64,000 nucleotides of DNA from Sphaerulina vaccinii (taxonomy: Eukaryota; Ascomycota; Dothideomycetes; Mycosphaerellales; Mycosphaerellaceae): contig JAKUDP010000016.1 of the NCBI GenBank assembly GCA_022570795.1, forward strand, positions 1,178,001 through 1,242,000. Reading direction: 5' to 3'. The notes under the pieces were generated by a model. That model searched no databases. It was given only the letters and a program-made list of their open reading frames with translations, and had not been told where the DNA came from. Below, one piece after another: positions 34,904 through 46,421 of this stretch (positions are counted from its first letter, which is position 1; every line of letters starts with the position of its first letter). The translations under genes were made by a program, and so were the position numbers.

Positions 34904-37038
34904 TTATGACCAGCCCGATGAGGATCGCCGACTGCCCATGCTTGTCCCAGACTCGAAGCCTTCTAGGTCTTTCTGCTGTACTCTGGTGTACCTTGTGAGA
35001 CCTAATCTGGATCCTAGCACAGTGCCCGCGAGCAGATCTTTCGGCCGCTCGCAAAGGCCTCTCTGATTCACGTACCAGCACAGCCAGACGATGAAAGCGC
35101 CAAGGATGGCGCCAGCACCAACAGCTGCTGACGTCTTGACATCGCCGCTGCTTCGACTGCTGTAGTCGTAATCATTCCCTGTGTCTGACTTGCCATGATC
35201 TGCCAATGCCTCGATTGGTAGCTGGTGGTAATAGTCACTCGTGTCGAATCCGCGATTTGTCGATAGGAGTGCCTCGTCCGTCTCGACTGTCGCCTCGTAT
35301 GGAGTCTCCTCCTCAGGCGATACTCGCTCTGCATGGTCGCACCCTCTTTCACCACAATGGGGCCTCAAACTCTTACTGGGCACAAATGTTCTGGACACAG
35401 CACTTGCCTCCATCACTCTTCCTTCGGCATCTACGGCTTCAGCATACGCCCAGGGTGCATAGCGATCGAGATGGTGCTCTGTTTCAAAACCCATCTTCCA
35501 TACATTCCCGGCCAGTTTCCAGGGTCCCTTCGGAGATTCGCCAGTATAGAATCGCCAACTTTTGATCTCAGTGGCACCATTCCACGATGCCCATAGGCCC
35601 ATCTGCGTCTCTCCGGTCTTGCTATATGTCCACAAAGCTGGTTTTGTGACCGGTTGAGCTGTCCAGTTGTACTTGTTTGAGCGATAGATCATTACGTTAG
35701 AATCTCGCTCAGCCACGTGTGCGTACATGGTCGTCTCGCCGTTTGCTAGATGTTCAGAGAAGTATGCATGCTCTCCCCAGCCAATGTGAGCTCCACCATT
35801 GGGCAGCAGCTGCATATTCCCTTGTGACGTGGAAAGAAGGCCACCTTCTGGCTCAGGAGCTGTAAACTCTCGAATGACAGTGGCTGTGTTGGCGATATGG
35901 TCGATCTCGACGATCCATCCATGCGAGAACTCTCCTGTTGCAGCGTAGTTATTGCTGGCATTATCGTAGAACGAAAACACTGTGTGTGTGCTGTTCTCAG
36001 AGATCCATCTCGCGTGATGCTGGTAGGAGAAGTTGAAGTTGGTCAGCCCGAACTGGCCACGATCTCCACCCAGTTGCCAGATAATACTGCCGTTCTTTCC
36101 CGATATCTTGTATATGGAGCTGGTATGCCTAGCCGAAAGTAGATAATCGCCCTCCTCGTTCTTGTCAATCGAATTGAGGTGGAAGTAATCCCAGGGCTCC
36201 TGCTCGTGTAGCCCAGTACCACTCGTGTCTGTTGTTCCAGGCAGAGTCCAGGCCTCTGACGGATCGACGTGGTCCAGAGAGCGCCATTCAAACACCACTC
36301 TGCCAGTCTCGATATCGACCTCTTGAAACACACCTTCCACGATCCACCCCATGCCATTATGTACGTTGAACCTTGGATTCACGGTGAGGTCGTACTGTCG
36401 GGGCTGATAGACCGTCATCAGAGCAGTAGTTCCATTGGAGTAAGGCGTCAATTTGAATTCGTGCATGTCGCTACTGGCGCCCGCGCCTGAACTGTCGACC
36501 TGCTTCACCACTCGATAGTGTTTATCCATGATCACTCCATGCCCACGCGCGAAGCCTTGATGCTGCTCTCCTGTAAAGAAGCATAGATGATCTGTTCCTT
36601 TGTACTGACATACTCGCGGCGTATGCGCTGTCATCGGCCCAAGCTCGCCAGCTCCTGACCAGACCAGCTCGCCAGCATTGTCGTAGATGTACGGCCCTGG
36701 GTCCACATTGCGATATGGAGCAAAGAAGATGTATCCAGGAACGAGCTTGTCGGGCTGTAGGACCTGAAAGTTGATGATCGGAGCGTGAAGGTCAGGCCGC
36801 TGGGCAATGGGTCAGCGGATCTATACCTGATGGAGATGTTGCCAAGTCGCGGGTGGCTCAATGGCGCATCCCATTGAATACGAAAGTATAAAAGTGTATC
36901 AAAACATACCGACTTGAACTGATGTGTTGGCGATGTCTCATTATTCAAATCTGCCGTTACTGATTGAGAAAGAAGCGCTGATATCGCTAACAGCCATAGA
37001 CTCCCTGATGAGGGCGTACGAGCGGCAGAGAGGCGCAT
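34904..37038 (-). CDS. Arylsulfotransferase (ASST) family protein, membrane-anchored
   Basis: Exons 37038-36910 and 36799-34904 give about 674 residues. A signal peptide (SLWLLAISALLSQSVTA) starts the protein. The six-bladed ASST beta-propeller follows, with typical segments DNAGELVWSG, GHGVIMDKHYRVV, VFEWRSLDHVDPSEAW, DYFHLNSIDKNEEGDYLLSAR, IIWQLGGDRGQF and FSYQHHARWISEN. The last part has a TM helix (AVGAGAILGAFIVWLCWYV) and a basic cytosolic tail. Several N-x-S/T sites fit an extracellular, glycosylated domain. Bacterial ASSTs use phenolic sulfate donors; fungal members lack proof of activity. The 110-nt intron joins TFKS-type sequence to RPDLHAPIINF, as in the family. Confidence 0.88.
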
Positions 37039-38402
37039 TCGTGCGGCTCGAGCAGGCGGATGGTACTTGTATGCAGTGCTTCGTGGAGGCCTGTCGCTTT
37101 AGTGATCACGCAAGATCTTGGAGTTTTGACAACATGCGGAGAATATGCAGCTATGGCGATGGTCTGCTGGGTGCCGTTGACGTTATTCGCACTTCATGCT
37201 TATCACACAGTGGTAGTAGGAGAAGATGGTATGTATTGTTGTTGAGTTTGTCTTGATCAGGCACAGAAGAAACATGAACTGATCACGTAGCAAGCGACAA
37301 ATGATGCCAAGCGAGCCCACAAGACAGTGACGAGCGAGTGAGAGATCGGGCGCGTGAGGAATGAATGACAGAATGTCGCTACGCGCCTGCAAGCAAGAAC
37401 TCCTGGCCAGCAAGATCTCGCAGCTACGCGTGGGCTGCACGGACAGGGCAGGTTTGAGAGAGACTCCTCAACGACAAGCTTTGATTGCTCCTGAGAATGG
37501 CTCCTCTCACTGAGACCGATGCAGTTCTCCGAGTCGATGGTTTCACGATTCTCTTCGTCCCGCATGCTCAATGACGGTACGAATTATATCCGCCATACCC
37601 TCGTGCCTACTGCTGGACGGACGAAGCTGTCATATACGCCCTTGGCAAGGCTTGGAATTCGTCGTACAATTGTACTGAAGAGATGCACACTGTCGGCGGC
37701 TGACCTGTAGGTCGCTGTCTCGTCAACCTGAAGTCCCAATCTCTGCGTTTCAGACACTGTGGAGTCTGTCGGGGCCAGCTTGAGCGCCTCCATAACTTGC
37801 TTGCGACGCCTAGCGCGAAAAGTGTAGAATCTCCACAGTGCCAGCGCCGGGCAATATGTTTCGAAGCGCTGATCAAACTTCGAATCGGATGGGTGGTCGA
37901 AGAAGCAAGTCGGACCTGCGTCATGCAGTTCGGCGGCCACGGGCGCACTGTCACCAAACAGGCCTGTCCATGTCAAAAGAACCTTGTATACGCGGCCAAG
38001 TGCGTCGTCACGACTCACCACAAACGATTGCTCGATAACGAGCGGGCAACTTCGGCGCACCAAGAACAAAACAGGAGAAGTTGATCAATGTGTTTCGATG
38101 GTGGTTTTGATGTGTGATCGAAGAATCGATCCTCACATTGATTCTCGAGTTCATCTATCGCCGACTACATCTCTCGTCTGACGGGTTTCCTGTCGATAGG
38201 CCAAACTTCTGCTGGACCTGTGGCTATATCTGCACACTTTCTAGTGCTGGTCCTGATATTGTCCCATATCATGTATAGCAATCTGGACTCCACACGCAAT
38301 CCTCAATGCGTCTCTAATGATCCGCAACCGTAACTCCCGCTGAACGCCTCGACAAAATAACAATGCTAGTCTTATGTTACTCTCTCCACCCTTTCGTGCA
38401 AC
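37039..38402. other. 1.36-kb region with an unconvincing reading frame
   Basis: A 161-codon minus-strand frame (38069-37584) reads protein-like (GRVYKVLLTWTGLFG, ALWRFYTFRARRRKQVMEAL) but starts at TTG and has no upstream ATG in frame. It may be an exon or the remains of a lost gene. Nothing else was found. Confidence 0.3.
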
Positions 38403-39328
38403 TCATGACAGCAAACTGCCACGGCTACCAAATAGCCTCCGAATGGTCATGCTAGCACTCCAAACAATCGCAGCTAGAGACCCTCCAACCACTGTGGCGC
38501 GGAACAGGACATTCATCATCTGCATGCGGTTCCTCCTTCGGCAGCGGTCCACGAATCCGTCTGTGTCGTTCGTGCGTGGAAACTTCTTACCCTCGGGTAC
38601 AGGTACTTCGAGGAACTCGCACAGAGGTTTCCAGCCTTCACCCATCTTGTACTCCAAGAGGTTCTCCTTGGGCACGAGTGACCGGATCTCATCGTAGTAG
38701 TCCTTGAATCGTCGCTTACCGTTCTTCTCGAAGTCACCCTCCCAGAATTCGGTCCAGAACTCTGACTGATCGTTAGCATCACCTTTGTACGAGGCTTGAC
38801 TCGTCAATACATACTCGAAAGCATTGGTTGGTAGAGACCAGCTCCCCAATCGAACTTCGAAACAAACTTCAACTCTGGCTCTGTTGCTCGCCAGTGAACA
38901 GTCTTCATCGTTGAGGCATGCCAGCTGTCAACATCACGAGTTGTGACGAGTACTTTGGCATCAGGATATGCCTCAATGAGCTCTTTCGCAAAGGCGACCG
39001 CAGGCCAATCGCATACTGCTTGGCAGTGACCGAATAGCTGATCCCACTGTTCGCGTCCGAATTTGCCTTTGCCGTCGTACTTCGCAGCCAGGGCGTCTGA
39101 CCACATGAGACAATCAGGAGGATTCTCAACACTGGCAGACATCATGTGGTAACAGTCGCTGAAGCCAAGTTCTTGTAGGGCTGTTCGAAGTGACGCTGTG
39201 CCTGTTCGTCCTAGTCCAAGAGCCAGAACTCGCATTGGCACTACTCGTCGACATTCTCGACGATTGATATCTGTGTCGTGTGTGAAGATGTCCGTAACAG
39301 GCTTGGGAGTGTATGATTGGAAAGCCAT
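38403..39328 (-). CDS. PAPS-dependent sulfotransferase-like protein (Sulfotransfer_4)
   Basis: Exons 39328-38815 and 38761-38403 encode 290 residues. The P-loop-like 5'-phosphosulfate site is MRVLALGLGRTGTASLRTAL, followed by FAKELIEAYPDAKVLVTTRDVDSW and, after the intron, FWTEFWEGDFEKNGK, YYDEIRSLVP and LLEYKMGEGWKPLCEFL. The intron (GTATGT, CTAAC, GTCAG) restores the frame exactly where a simple reading hits a stop. A C-terminal hydrophobic helix (VLFRATVVGGSLAAIVW) suggests tail anchoring. This fungal family is common and its acceptors are unknown. The neighbouring ASST gene may be a functional partner. Confidence 0.9.
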
Positions 39329-40960
39329 GGCGCAAGTGTCTGTGTGCTTCGCCTTTTCGATATTGTCGTTTTAGAGTCGATTGTTTGTCCTTTCAATGAG
39401 CGTAGGGTGTATAGCAGCAGCAGGAGCGACTTGTGATGGGACTGGAGTGAAGGTATAAAAGACAATTGACAAATGCAGCAAGTGAGTGACGACTGCAGGT
39501 GATGTTACAGTTGGTAGCCACAGTATCAAGAGAGTAGGCCGAAACTCCTTTCTGCGCTAAGACCGTGGTGCATGGGTGCATGCCACTATCAAAGGCAATG
39601 AACCGAGAACCTCTCCACCGGCTTGTATGCTCGCTTAAGGAGCGGACGCGTGTAGCGTCGTGTAGTTCTGACGTACCTCATTCTGCCACTGTTTCGTACG
39701 ACCAATATCCGAACCTCGAAATCATAAAGGCCGCGAATCGCTGTGTTGATCTTGAGCCCACATTCATCAGCCTTTTCTTTAAGCACGCGCTCAGCCACAT
39801 GGTTCGTGAGGCCATTGCGAGAGCTGGTACAAGGAGGCGAGAAGACCGTCGCGGTTCGCCTGCAAAACCAGCAGCTGCCACGCGAAGTGCTCTCCAAGAC
39901 TTGCGCAGGGCTTGGTTCGACATGAACGGCGATCAGTTCCTGGAGCTTCCTCTTCGCGGATCTCTGCAGTCCGGGAAGCGTGCCTTGGTTCCATCTTGAT
40001 GAGGGACGCGGCAGCCATTCTTCGACCCCTCGAGATCGGCGTCGTCTCTTTGCTTCCCTCTGTGGTTCTCCAGATACTGTTCCTGTACCTATGAGAACTT
40101 GTTGAGCAGTCAAATTGGCGCCAATAGATAAAGGTCTCCGCATCCTCCACTATTGCGAGAATACGAAAGGCGAACAGGTATTGCCATAGGCCGTTACTGC
40201 GAAAAGCACTGGCGAAATGCTTGGTATGCTCGGCGCTGAACCCTACACAGTTCCACGTGGTGGAACTCGTGGACATGGAGGAAACTCAATATGGCTTCAC
40301 CTGTAAGCATTTATGTTGTGTGATGCTCTGCTTCGATCTCGTTGCTCACTCCTGTTCGTAGTCGACTCCCAATGCGGCTAACTTCAAACTAAGTTGCTCA
40401 CAGTATCGCCTCTCGCCTCAAACAAGAACAAACAAGCGAAGAATGTTGTCGATCCATAACATTCAAAAGAACCTACCCTATCTATTATGAGATCTGCATA
40501 CCATAACTATAAGCTCACAAACAAGCGAAGCTGCATCGCAGATCACTTTATACCAGCGACTCACATGCCACAACGCAGTATCGTGTTCATAAAGCTCATC
40601 AGCACTACTTAAGTTGCTCTATGCACTTTCGCCAGCTTAATAGCAAAGCCGATGGATTCTCGCCTGACTACTACAGACAGGGCGGAGCTATCAGCAGGAC
40701 GACGACCTTCCTTTTTCTGCTCCGACGTTGCAGTGCTAGCTACGGTAACCTCAGTCCCAGCCTTCTCACGCTCATCAATCGCAAGCCAGGTGAACGTGAC
40801 AGAGAGTGAACGAGCACAGCTGCTCACTAAGATCAATATCTCGAAGTTTACACTATCTTAGGAATCATCGTATCGTAGCTCTATCAGGCAGCTTTTGTGT
40901 ATCCAGACCAGGCGCGTATCCATGCATCCAAGTTTTCGTGTCTTGGCACTTTACTTTACT
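39329..40960. other. 1.6-kb region with overlapping minus-strand frames
   Basis: Two ATG-initiated minus-strand frames overlap (40143-39589, 184 codons; 40276-39791, 161 codons) in different phases. Neither shows a family motif. They could be exons of one unrecognised gene, or decay. Confidence 0.3.
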
Positions 40961-43900
40961 TCACTTCAAACCAAAGCCCTCGCTCTCATCGACAGCCCTC
41001 CACAGCTTCTCTTCCAACTGCTCCCGGTAGTCATATCTCCAAAGCACTAGCATATTGAAACAGGTCCTCGCAACAGGAAACCTTTCCCGTTCGTCCTTGC
41101 CGCCACCGCCCCATCCATCGCCGCCAGCCTGTATCCGCAGAATCAAACTCGTTGCACCAACAGCAGGAATGCGGTCAGATCCGGTAATGAATGTCAAAAG
41201 CTTTCTTTGCTTCTCAGGAGAAGCTTCACTGAAAAGCTCCCAGAACCAGCCGATGACAGGCGCTTCTTCAGCTGGATTTGGTATGATCTGATGAGGTGGT
41301 TGAAAGTATCTCCAATTCTCGTACTGTGCAACTGCGCGAAGGGAGTCGACATCGAGAGCTTCGTCGCTACCACGAATGAGGAGTTCAATCTCTTCGGCGC
41401 GGAAGAGTGATAGAGCGTTTCCAGCGCATACTGTGAAGAAGCCTCGCTTGAAAGGCTCGAATTGTCGAGCTACGGCCGTGTCAAGCATATATCGCACGTA
41501 TGCATCCACGAACTCGTGGCGATTTGCGTTCGTCACAGCAATGTTCTCGCCATTGGGAACGAGAGGGACGTTCTGAACAGTACCATAACGTTCGACTGAT
41601 ACGACGAAGTCTCGGCAGTAGGTCTCTTTGACATCGCCATCGAAGTTAAGAAGCTGTTGCAGACCAGCAGCAACAGAGGGCCTGAATTCAGCAAGATCTT
41701 GCAGGGTATAGGTCATTTGTCCCTTCGTTCCAGTCAATGAAGAAACGTTTGAATTTGACGTTCCTGTTATAGAAGCTGGTGCTGCTGCGAGCAGTTTCCG
41801 GAAAGCAAAAGGTGGGAGGGCAATGTCGAGAATGGTGCTGTTGTAGATGGCGAGCCCAAGCAGTACACCAACGAGGTGGTATTGGTCCGACGTCTCGAAC
41901 GAGTTTGGATTGAAGTAGCACGTATTCGACTCGTCGTCGTAGACGAACATGCCGTGATTCGGATCGAAGATGTCACGAACAAGCATGAGGAACCACTCTT
42001 TGCGTGGCCCTCCTGCGTCCACGCCTTCCTCTCCTGCGAAGTGAACTCGCATGCCTTTCTTGAGGTCTTCTTGTCCTGAGCCGACTGCCTCGCTGATTTG
42101 ACGCAGACTGTCCTCGACGATGCACTCACGCCGCACGCGTAAGTGGAAATGGCCATCACTCCTCTGCGCACGGAATATCTGATCAAAGTAAGCTTCGCGA
42201 GCTTTGAGCGCCATCTGTCGCTGGGCATCGAACTCCAAGATCTTGATCTTTGTGCCAATGGAGATGAAGAGGGGATACTGGCAGAACGTGAACTTCTCGC
42301 GCTTCTTTTCCCACTCTTTGAAGTCCTCAATCATATCAAGGTAGTCGAGAAGTGTGTTGTAGAAGCTCGAAGTGTGCAATAATTGACCACTTCTCTTGGC
42401 CTTAGCTGCTGGCGAGAGGTCTCCGCCGTTTAGGTGGGTGTTGACCAGATTAGCACCGGGCGCACGGCGCTTTCCCTGCCAAATGTTGTTCGCTGCGAAC
42501 ATCATCGACATCATCCGCGCAGCAGCCTTGACTTGCCAGTCTCCAGTCCAGTCTGGTTCGTCCTTGATCTCAGTCTGACCCTTCCTCGTAGACCCACCGA
42601 GACCTAATGCAGCATGTAACTGTGCAGTGGTGTTCGCAGAGCTGCCGGAGCGTGCGGGTACAGGCCGACCATCATCAGCCTCGCTACTCTTGCTGCGAAG
42701 TTTGCCAGATCTGCGGTCAACTCTGTAGGTCACAAAGCTTGCTACCAGATCCACATGCTTGACGAAGAGTTCCTCATCGAAGCGAGCATACCACGATATC
42801 AAGTGTCTATGGCAGTTCTCGGGCGAGTGCGCTAGGAGACCGAATATGCGCTTCAGAAGGCCGTTGTGCTGGCTGCCAACGCGACCAGGAGTCCTCCCGG
42901 GTGTGGGTTTCCTCGGACTCACTGGTGCTTTTCCAGCTAGCTTGTCAGAAATGGAGCGACTCAGGTAACGAGGACCACCTGATTGTGAGCGCTGTGGTTT
43001 CGTAGAAGGGTACAAGGACGGGTTTGCAAGCATGATTAAGAGCCATCGCAAATCTTCAGGCTCTTTCAGCGGTCGAGTAGGCCGTTTCAGCATGTTCTCC
43101 GTAATCTTCAACAATGTCCTGATCGCATGTTCTCTAGCATCCGCCATGTCATCATCGATGTCTCCACGGTCAAGCTCGCTCTCTAGAAAGGTCTGGTCGA
43201 GGTCCGGCTGATCATGGCGAATCTTTTCTCGCATTGCCAGCCAATCTTCACCAGCAGAGTGAACTGCATTGTACCAAGATTCGACCTCAGTCCAGTCAAT
43301 GTTGGGCGATCTCGAGCTAATTGCTTTGCGCGGGCCCTCACCAACTCTTTTGCGGCGCAATGCCTTCTCGGTCTCCTTATTTGCAAGGCGACCAGTCCAC
43401 CAGCTACCATTCTCACCAATGTCACCAAGTAATAGAGTCTTCGCATCCAACTCTGAAAGGCCGTCCATTGGGCTGGGATTCCAATCGACGGTCGGAGCCG
43501 GTCTGATAGGTGTTTTGATCTCGCTTTCGCTCCGCGCTCGACCATTTACAGCTGGCCGAACACTACTGAACGAGCTGTTTAAGCACTGGAAGTCACCAAA
43601 GCTGGCCACGAGATAGTCCTCGAGTGGTCTGAAGATAGACTTGATCCGATCATATTCGCGACGTTGCTCCACTTCCTTCGCGGTGAGTCGCGGACTCTGG
43701 TTGTGCCTAGGAGAGTTGTTCCGGACATTTGGAGTGAGAGGCCCATTCGTGGGTGGAATCAGATTGTTCGATGGTCGTCTATTGGGCGTTTGCACTGGTG
43801 GAGGCGGTGGCTTTCGGTCAGGTCTTGTTGGAACTGGCACTGGCTTTCGCGGAGTGAGCCTGGGTGGACCAGGACCGCTATGTGCAGAAAGATGTTGCTC

Positions 43901-44824
43901 AGGAGGCGTATCGATTCGAGATCCGCCGAACGGCGTAAAGTCTGTGTGTTCTCGAATGGTAGCCTTGGGTAGTGGAGTCACCCATGCCTTCTGAGATGTG
44001 TCTTGTGGGGAGGTTGACAATGGTGTATCTGCAAGCTCTCGAGGCGCATGCACTCTATTCGGGTGTCTAGCAGCAAGAGCGGCCGGGAGCTGCTCTGGAC
44101 CAAACACGTCCTCCTTAGGAGATGGTGGTCTCTGGGTCTCGCCGCTATTTCGTCTTTGATACCGCGCTTCAAGATATGTAAGAATGCATTTGTCGATGAT
44201 CGCACGTGTCTCTTCAAGCGAGATCGGCAATGCACCACCAGCAGGGAGACCTTGAAGTGGCTCAGTGGTTGCTTGTGGAAGGCGGGATTTGCCCTTCTCC
44301 TCTGCTGCCTGCTCTTCCGCAGGCTTGAGATCATTGATAGTCAAGCAGCATAAGCAGCGAAACCTCAATAATGCCGAGGGTACCTTGCATTTGCTGTCGC
44401 AACACATGCATACTCTCGTAGCCTTTCCATCTTCGTCTACTTCGTTTCTCTTGCTGGAGATGACTCGTGTAGGCTTCTTTGGCGGCCCTTCGTCCAGTAC
44501 GGGCACGAGCTCATCGTCAAGTGGCACATCCGTGTCATGGAAGTTCCCAGCACTCTTCTTCCGACCGAATATCTTAGGGAGTGGATGGCTCACGGAGCGG
44601 TTATGAGCATGCTGCCGTGGAGCTTGCGCACGTGGCCGTGTTGGAGAGGGAATACCTCGTTCCGGATTGAGCGTAGGAGTCTCGAGGAACTCATTCGGCG
44701 GTCGAGGTAGAGGTTTGTTACTGCGATTGTACGTGGTCGTGGTCGTGCTGGAGGAGCCTGAAGTGGTCGGCGCATTCGAGCTGCTACCTCCATATAGCAA
44801 GCGGGAGGACCATGTCGGGGGCAT
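40961..44824 (-). CDS. hul4: HECT-type E3 ubiquitin ligase (Hul4-like)
   Basis: A single exon of 1287 residues. The first 350 residues are disordered and Pro/Ser-rich, with an embedded Cys cluster (CMCCDSKCKVPSALLRFRCLCC) that may bind zinc. The central part is helical, and the C-terminal about 350 residues are a complete HECT domain: RRECIVEDSLRQISEA, FAGEEGVDAGGPRKEWF, FNPNSFE, FKRGFF and the catalytic Cys about 1255 in LP-like FPVARTCFNMLVLWRY. Length and layout match filamentous fungal Hul4, a non-essential ligase linked in yeast to nuclear RNA surveillance and degradation of misfolded proteins. Confidence 0.92.
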   Translation of the reverse strand: MPPTWSSRLLYGGSSSNAPTTSGSSSTTTTTYNRSNKPLPRPPNEFLETPTLNPERGIPSPTRPRAQAPRQHAHNRSVSHPLPKIFGRKKSAGNFHDTDVPLDDELVPVLDEGPPKKPTRVISSKRNEVDEDGKATRVCMCCDSKCKVPSALLRFRCLCCLTINDLKPAEEQAAEEKGKSRLPQATTEPLQGLPAGGALPISLEETRAIIDKCILTYLEARYQRRNSGETQRPPSPKEDVFGPEQLPAALAARHPNRVHAPRELADTPLSTSPQDTSQKAWVTPLPKATIREHTDFTPFGGSRIDTPPEQHLSAHSGPGPPRLTPRKPVPVPTRPDRKPPPPPVQTPNRRPSNNLIPPTNGPLTPNVRNNSPRHNQSPRLTAKEVEQRREYDRIKSIFRPLEDYLVASFGDFQCLNSSFSSVRPAVNGRARSESEIKTPIRPAPTVDWNPSPMDGLSELDAKTLLLGDIGENGSWWTGRLANKETEKALRRKRVGEGPRKAISSRSPNIDWTEVESWYNAVHSAGEDWLAMREKIRHDQPDLDQTFLESELDRGDIDDDMADAREHAIRTLLKITENMLKRPTRPLKEPEDLRWLLIMLANPSLYPSTKPQRSQSGGPRYLSRSISDKLAGKAPVSPRKPTPGRTPGRVGSQHNGLLKRIFGLLAHSPENCHRHLISWYARFDEELFVKHVDLVASFVTYRVDRRSGKLRSKSSEADDGRPVPARSGSSANTTAQLHAALGLGGSTRKGQTEIKDEPDWTGDWQVKAAARMMSMMFAANNIWQGKRRAPGANLVNTHLNGGDLSPAAKAKRSGQLLHTSSFYNTLLDYLDMIEDFKEWEKKREKFTFCQYPLFISIGTKIKILEFDAQRQMALKAREAYFDQIFRAQRSDGHFHLRVRRECIVEDSLRQISEAVGSGQEDLKKGMRVHFAGEEGVDAGGPRKEWFLMLVRDIFDPNHGMFVYDDESNTCYFNPNSFETSDQYHLVGVLLGLAIYNSTILDIALPPFAFRKLLAAAPASITGTSNSNVSSLTGTKGQMTYTLQDLAEFRPSVAAGLQQLLNFDGDVKETYCRDFVVSVERYGTVQNVPLVPNGENIAVTNANRHEFVDAYVRYMLDTAVARQFEPFKRGFFTVCAGNALSLFRAEEIELLIRGSDEALDVDSLRAVAQYENWRYFQPPHQIIPNPAEEAPVIGWFWELFSEASPEKQRKLLTFITGSDRIPAVGATSLILRIQAGGDGWGGGGKDERERFPVARTCFNMLVLWRYDYREQLEEKLWRAVDESEGFGLK

Positions 44825-45649
44825 TGCGCATCTCGTGTGTCTTTAATGACTGTCCATCCAAGCTGTCGAAGTGAAGGTGTCGTCAGGATCAAGTTTCTCA
44901 GCTCTCACGCGATCGGTACCTGACGAGACCTTGAAGCTTCGTCGTCACGACCAAGGCGGCCCAAGCTGCCAAAGTTGGATCCTACTGCTGCAAGGCGCAG
45001 AAGGAGGGATTCTGTCGTGGTCGTACTGTGGCAGCCACGGCGTTTTCGGTTTTTCAAGTGAGAGAGGAGGCACCGGAGCACACCCAGCACATGTATCAGT
45101 AATCTGCATGGTGGACATCATCTTGGAGAAGGACGATGTAGTAGGTTGTTCTGGTGCCAAGCTCACAGGTCCACGTCAATACGAGTTCGAACTCTAACCG
45201 TTTCAAGGCTGTTGAAAAGCTTGAGAAGCTGACAGCGAGGAGCCGTTTCACAACCTCGTACTTGTGTCGCGTTTGCACAGCTCAAATGCTGTATAAGTGT
45301 ATAGTGTCACATCTCGTTGAAGAGCTAATCAATCGCATTTCGACGGACTACTGGATAGCGAAACACGAGTACTAGGGAGAAGTCTCAAGAGGTGAAGGAA
45401 CTGAGAGCACGCACATAGGTTGAGACAAAAAGGGGATTCGTGAATTTCTGCAGCAGCGCTTGGGCATCGATTGTTTCATTTTTGGCCGCAGGCTCGACTG
45501 TCGGCTATGTGACCATACAGAGCTGATGCCACAATGTCCATGCTGAACACACTCCCGTCCTCCGCAGAAGATTTTCCCAGACCGAAGCAACTCCAGAACA
45601 TAATCGCTGCAATACGTCCAGCAATGCGTCCACTTCATCGACCTCCCCT
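44825..45649. other. Intergenic region between hul4 and rpl15
   Basis: hul4 promoter and rpl15 3' flank, both on the minus strand. Overlapping short frames on both strands are not convincing. Confidence 0.4.
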
Positions 45650-46421
45650 CTAACGGTATCGCCACAGAGAGAGGGTGTTCTGGCGCTTCCAGGTGTGGCG
45701 ACGACCGCTGGTGGTGTTGTTGTAGCGGTGACCTTTGTTGAGACCTCTGCTCTTCTTTCCAGTGGCAGTAAGACCGCGAGACTCGCGGTGCTTGTGCACT
45801 GGGTTGACGATCCAGTTGATGCGGGCGTCACGGCGGATGGCCTTGTGCTGTGGGTCGACGAGGATGACCTCGTAGTACTTGTAGGTGCTGTCCTGGTTAA
45901 CCCAGTAGCTGTTCAGCACGCGCAAGTTGGCGGCACGGCGACCAACACGCTCCTCGGCAGTCGACTTGAGCGAGCGCTGGTACTTGAGCTGGTTGATACC
46001 CTGGTTGGTAGGCTTGCCTGTTATCGTGAATTAGTCTTCCGCCCTGTTACGTCGGCTTTCCAATCTTCTCATACCGTAGGTGGCACCCTTTGGTGCTGGC
46101 CTCTTGCGGCCTCCACGGCGGACACGCACGCGGTAGATGACATAGCCCTGCTTGGCCTTGTATCCGAGACGGCGAGCCTTGTCGGGGCGCGATGGGCGGG
46201 AAGCGCGGTGGATGACGTTCAACTGGCGGAGCTAGATTGATGTACTCTCAGCAATGTTCAACGAGTACGCTCAAGACACAAGCATGTTCGGTGAAGAACA
46301 TGCCATATGCCGCTCAGGAATATGTGTATCGTACCTCCCAGCAGCGAACGCGGAGCAAGAAGCGCATGACATCGCTCTGCTTCTTCTTTTGCAGCTCCTC
46401 GAGATACTTGTGGGCACCCAT
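45650..46421 (-). CDS. rpl15: 60S ribosomal protein L15 (eL15)
   Basis: Exons 46421-46335, 46231-46075 and 46017-45650 give 203 residues, the normal length. Start MGAHKYLEELQKKKQSDVMR, middle GYVIYRVRVRRGGRKRPAPKGATYGKP, end RRHTWKRQNTLSLWRYR are eL15 hallmarks. It binds 28S rRNA in the large subunit. The sequence immediately before the ATG reads CTAATACTGCATACAG, a perfect branch point and acceptor, so a 5' UTR intron probably ends exactly at the start codon. Introns one and two are GT-AG and in frame. Confidence 0.97.

Noticed and set aside
39589..40276. Two ATG-initiated minus-strand frames of 184 and 161 codons
   Set aside because: They overlap in different phases, show no family motif, and a plus-strand frame of similar length also covers them. 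I could not join them with convincing splice sites.
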